Shown: piece after piece, positions 30,978 to 32,534 of the stretch
Layout: the number at the start of each line of letters is the position of its first letter
Numbering within the stretch: the first letter of the stretch is position 1
NCBI GenBank assembly: GCA_002390225.1
Contig: DGOW01000081.1
Coordinates: 1-32,534 of the forward strand
From: Gemmatimonadales bacterium UBA4456
GTDB lineage: Bacteria > Gemmatimonadota > Gemmatimonadetes > Longimicrobiales > Gaopeijiaceae
Direction: 5' to 3'
Length of the DNA: 32,534 bases
The notes under the pieces: model-generated
Databases searched by the model: none
What the model was told of the DNA's origin: nothing
Seen by the model: the letters and a program-made list of their open reading frames with translations, nothing else
Program-made: the position numbers and the translations under genes

Positions 30978-30985
<8 letters not shown>
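30218..30985 (+). CDS. recO: DNA repair protein RecO
   Basis: RecO works with RecF and RecR to load RecA on single-stranded DNA gaps. The 255-residue protein has the N-terminal OB-fold pattern TTRAVLLRGHDYGDTSRILR and FFTKDHGLVSVIARGVRG, a helical middle, and a CX2C...CX2C zinc site (C156, C159, C180, C183), which is intact here but lost in enterobacterial RecO. The start is GTG 30218, three bases after the preceding stop. The stop TAG (30983-30985) lies inside the start of selB, so the two are coupled. Confidence 0.95.

Positions 30986-32534
<1,549 letters not shown>

Overview
The window is a GC-rich, tightly packed bacterial chromosome segment. Every gene I can support lies on the + strand, and most neighbours abut or overlap by 1 to 20 bases. 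The mix of genes suggests a diderm bacterium outside the Proteobacteria. It has a six-domain S1 ribosomal protein with long acidic ends, an hpf-hprK-HPr-EI cluster, a split acyl-CoA carboxylase next to a mutase, and secreted proteins of unknown family. Gemmatimonadota is my best guess, made from memory of gene order; no search was possible.

Layout. 1-2500: the tail of an unknown gene, a small unknown gene, aroA (class II type) and cmk. 2501-4948: a clear sigma70-type promoter, a leader hairpin and rpsA. 4956-6884: a lipoprotein with a helical-repeat part and a periplasmic-binding-protein fold, whose first codons contain a strong terminator-like hairpin. 6885-13598: a propionyl-CoA module made of carboxyltransferase, biotin carboxylase, biotin carrier and methylmalonyl-CoA mutase catalytic chain, with a 23S rRNA uracil methyltransferase gene inside it; it ends in a terminator at 13601-13625. 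13685-18628: a zinc-ribbon protein, argS, a PfkB kinase, purM and a secreted, possibly beta-barrel protein. 18633-22556: ribD-ribE-ribBA-ribH-nusB, the complete route from GTP and ribulose 5-phosphate to riboflavin except for the phosphatase step. 22586-27150: a GT4 glycosyltransferase, then hpf, hprK, HPr and EI, a phosphotransferase chain with no sugar permease here. 27229-32534: metK, a bifunctional-nuclease-family protein, a C-terminally anchored envelope protein, recO and selB, which runs off the right edge.

How they work together. The carboxylase genes plus the mutase would turn propionyl-CoA into succinyl-CoA, but the cobalamin-binding mutase chain and the epimerase are not here. HprK, HPr (with both His and Ser phosphorylation sites) and EI look like a regulatory phosphorelay. 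SelB implies that selenocysteine is used somewhere in the genome.

I did not find a clearly new multi-gene system: most of the window is core metabolism and information processing. The points most worth a second look are the hairpin inside the lipoprotein start, the structured 291-base gap before accC, the CTG start of hprK, the mini-ORF between hprK and HPr that may be what remains of deleted PTS permease genes, and the sharp rise of non-ATG starts in the right third.
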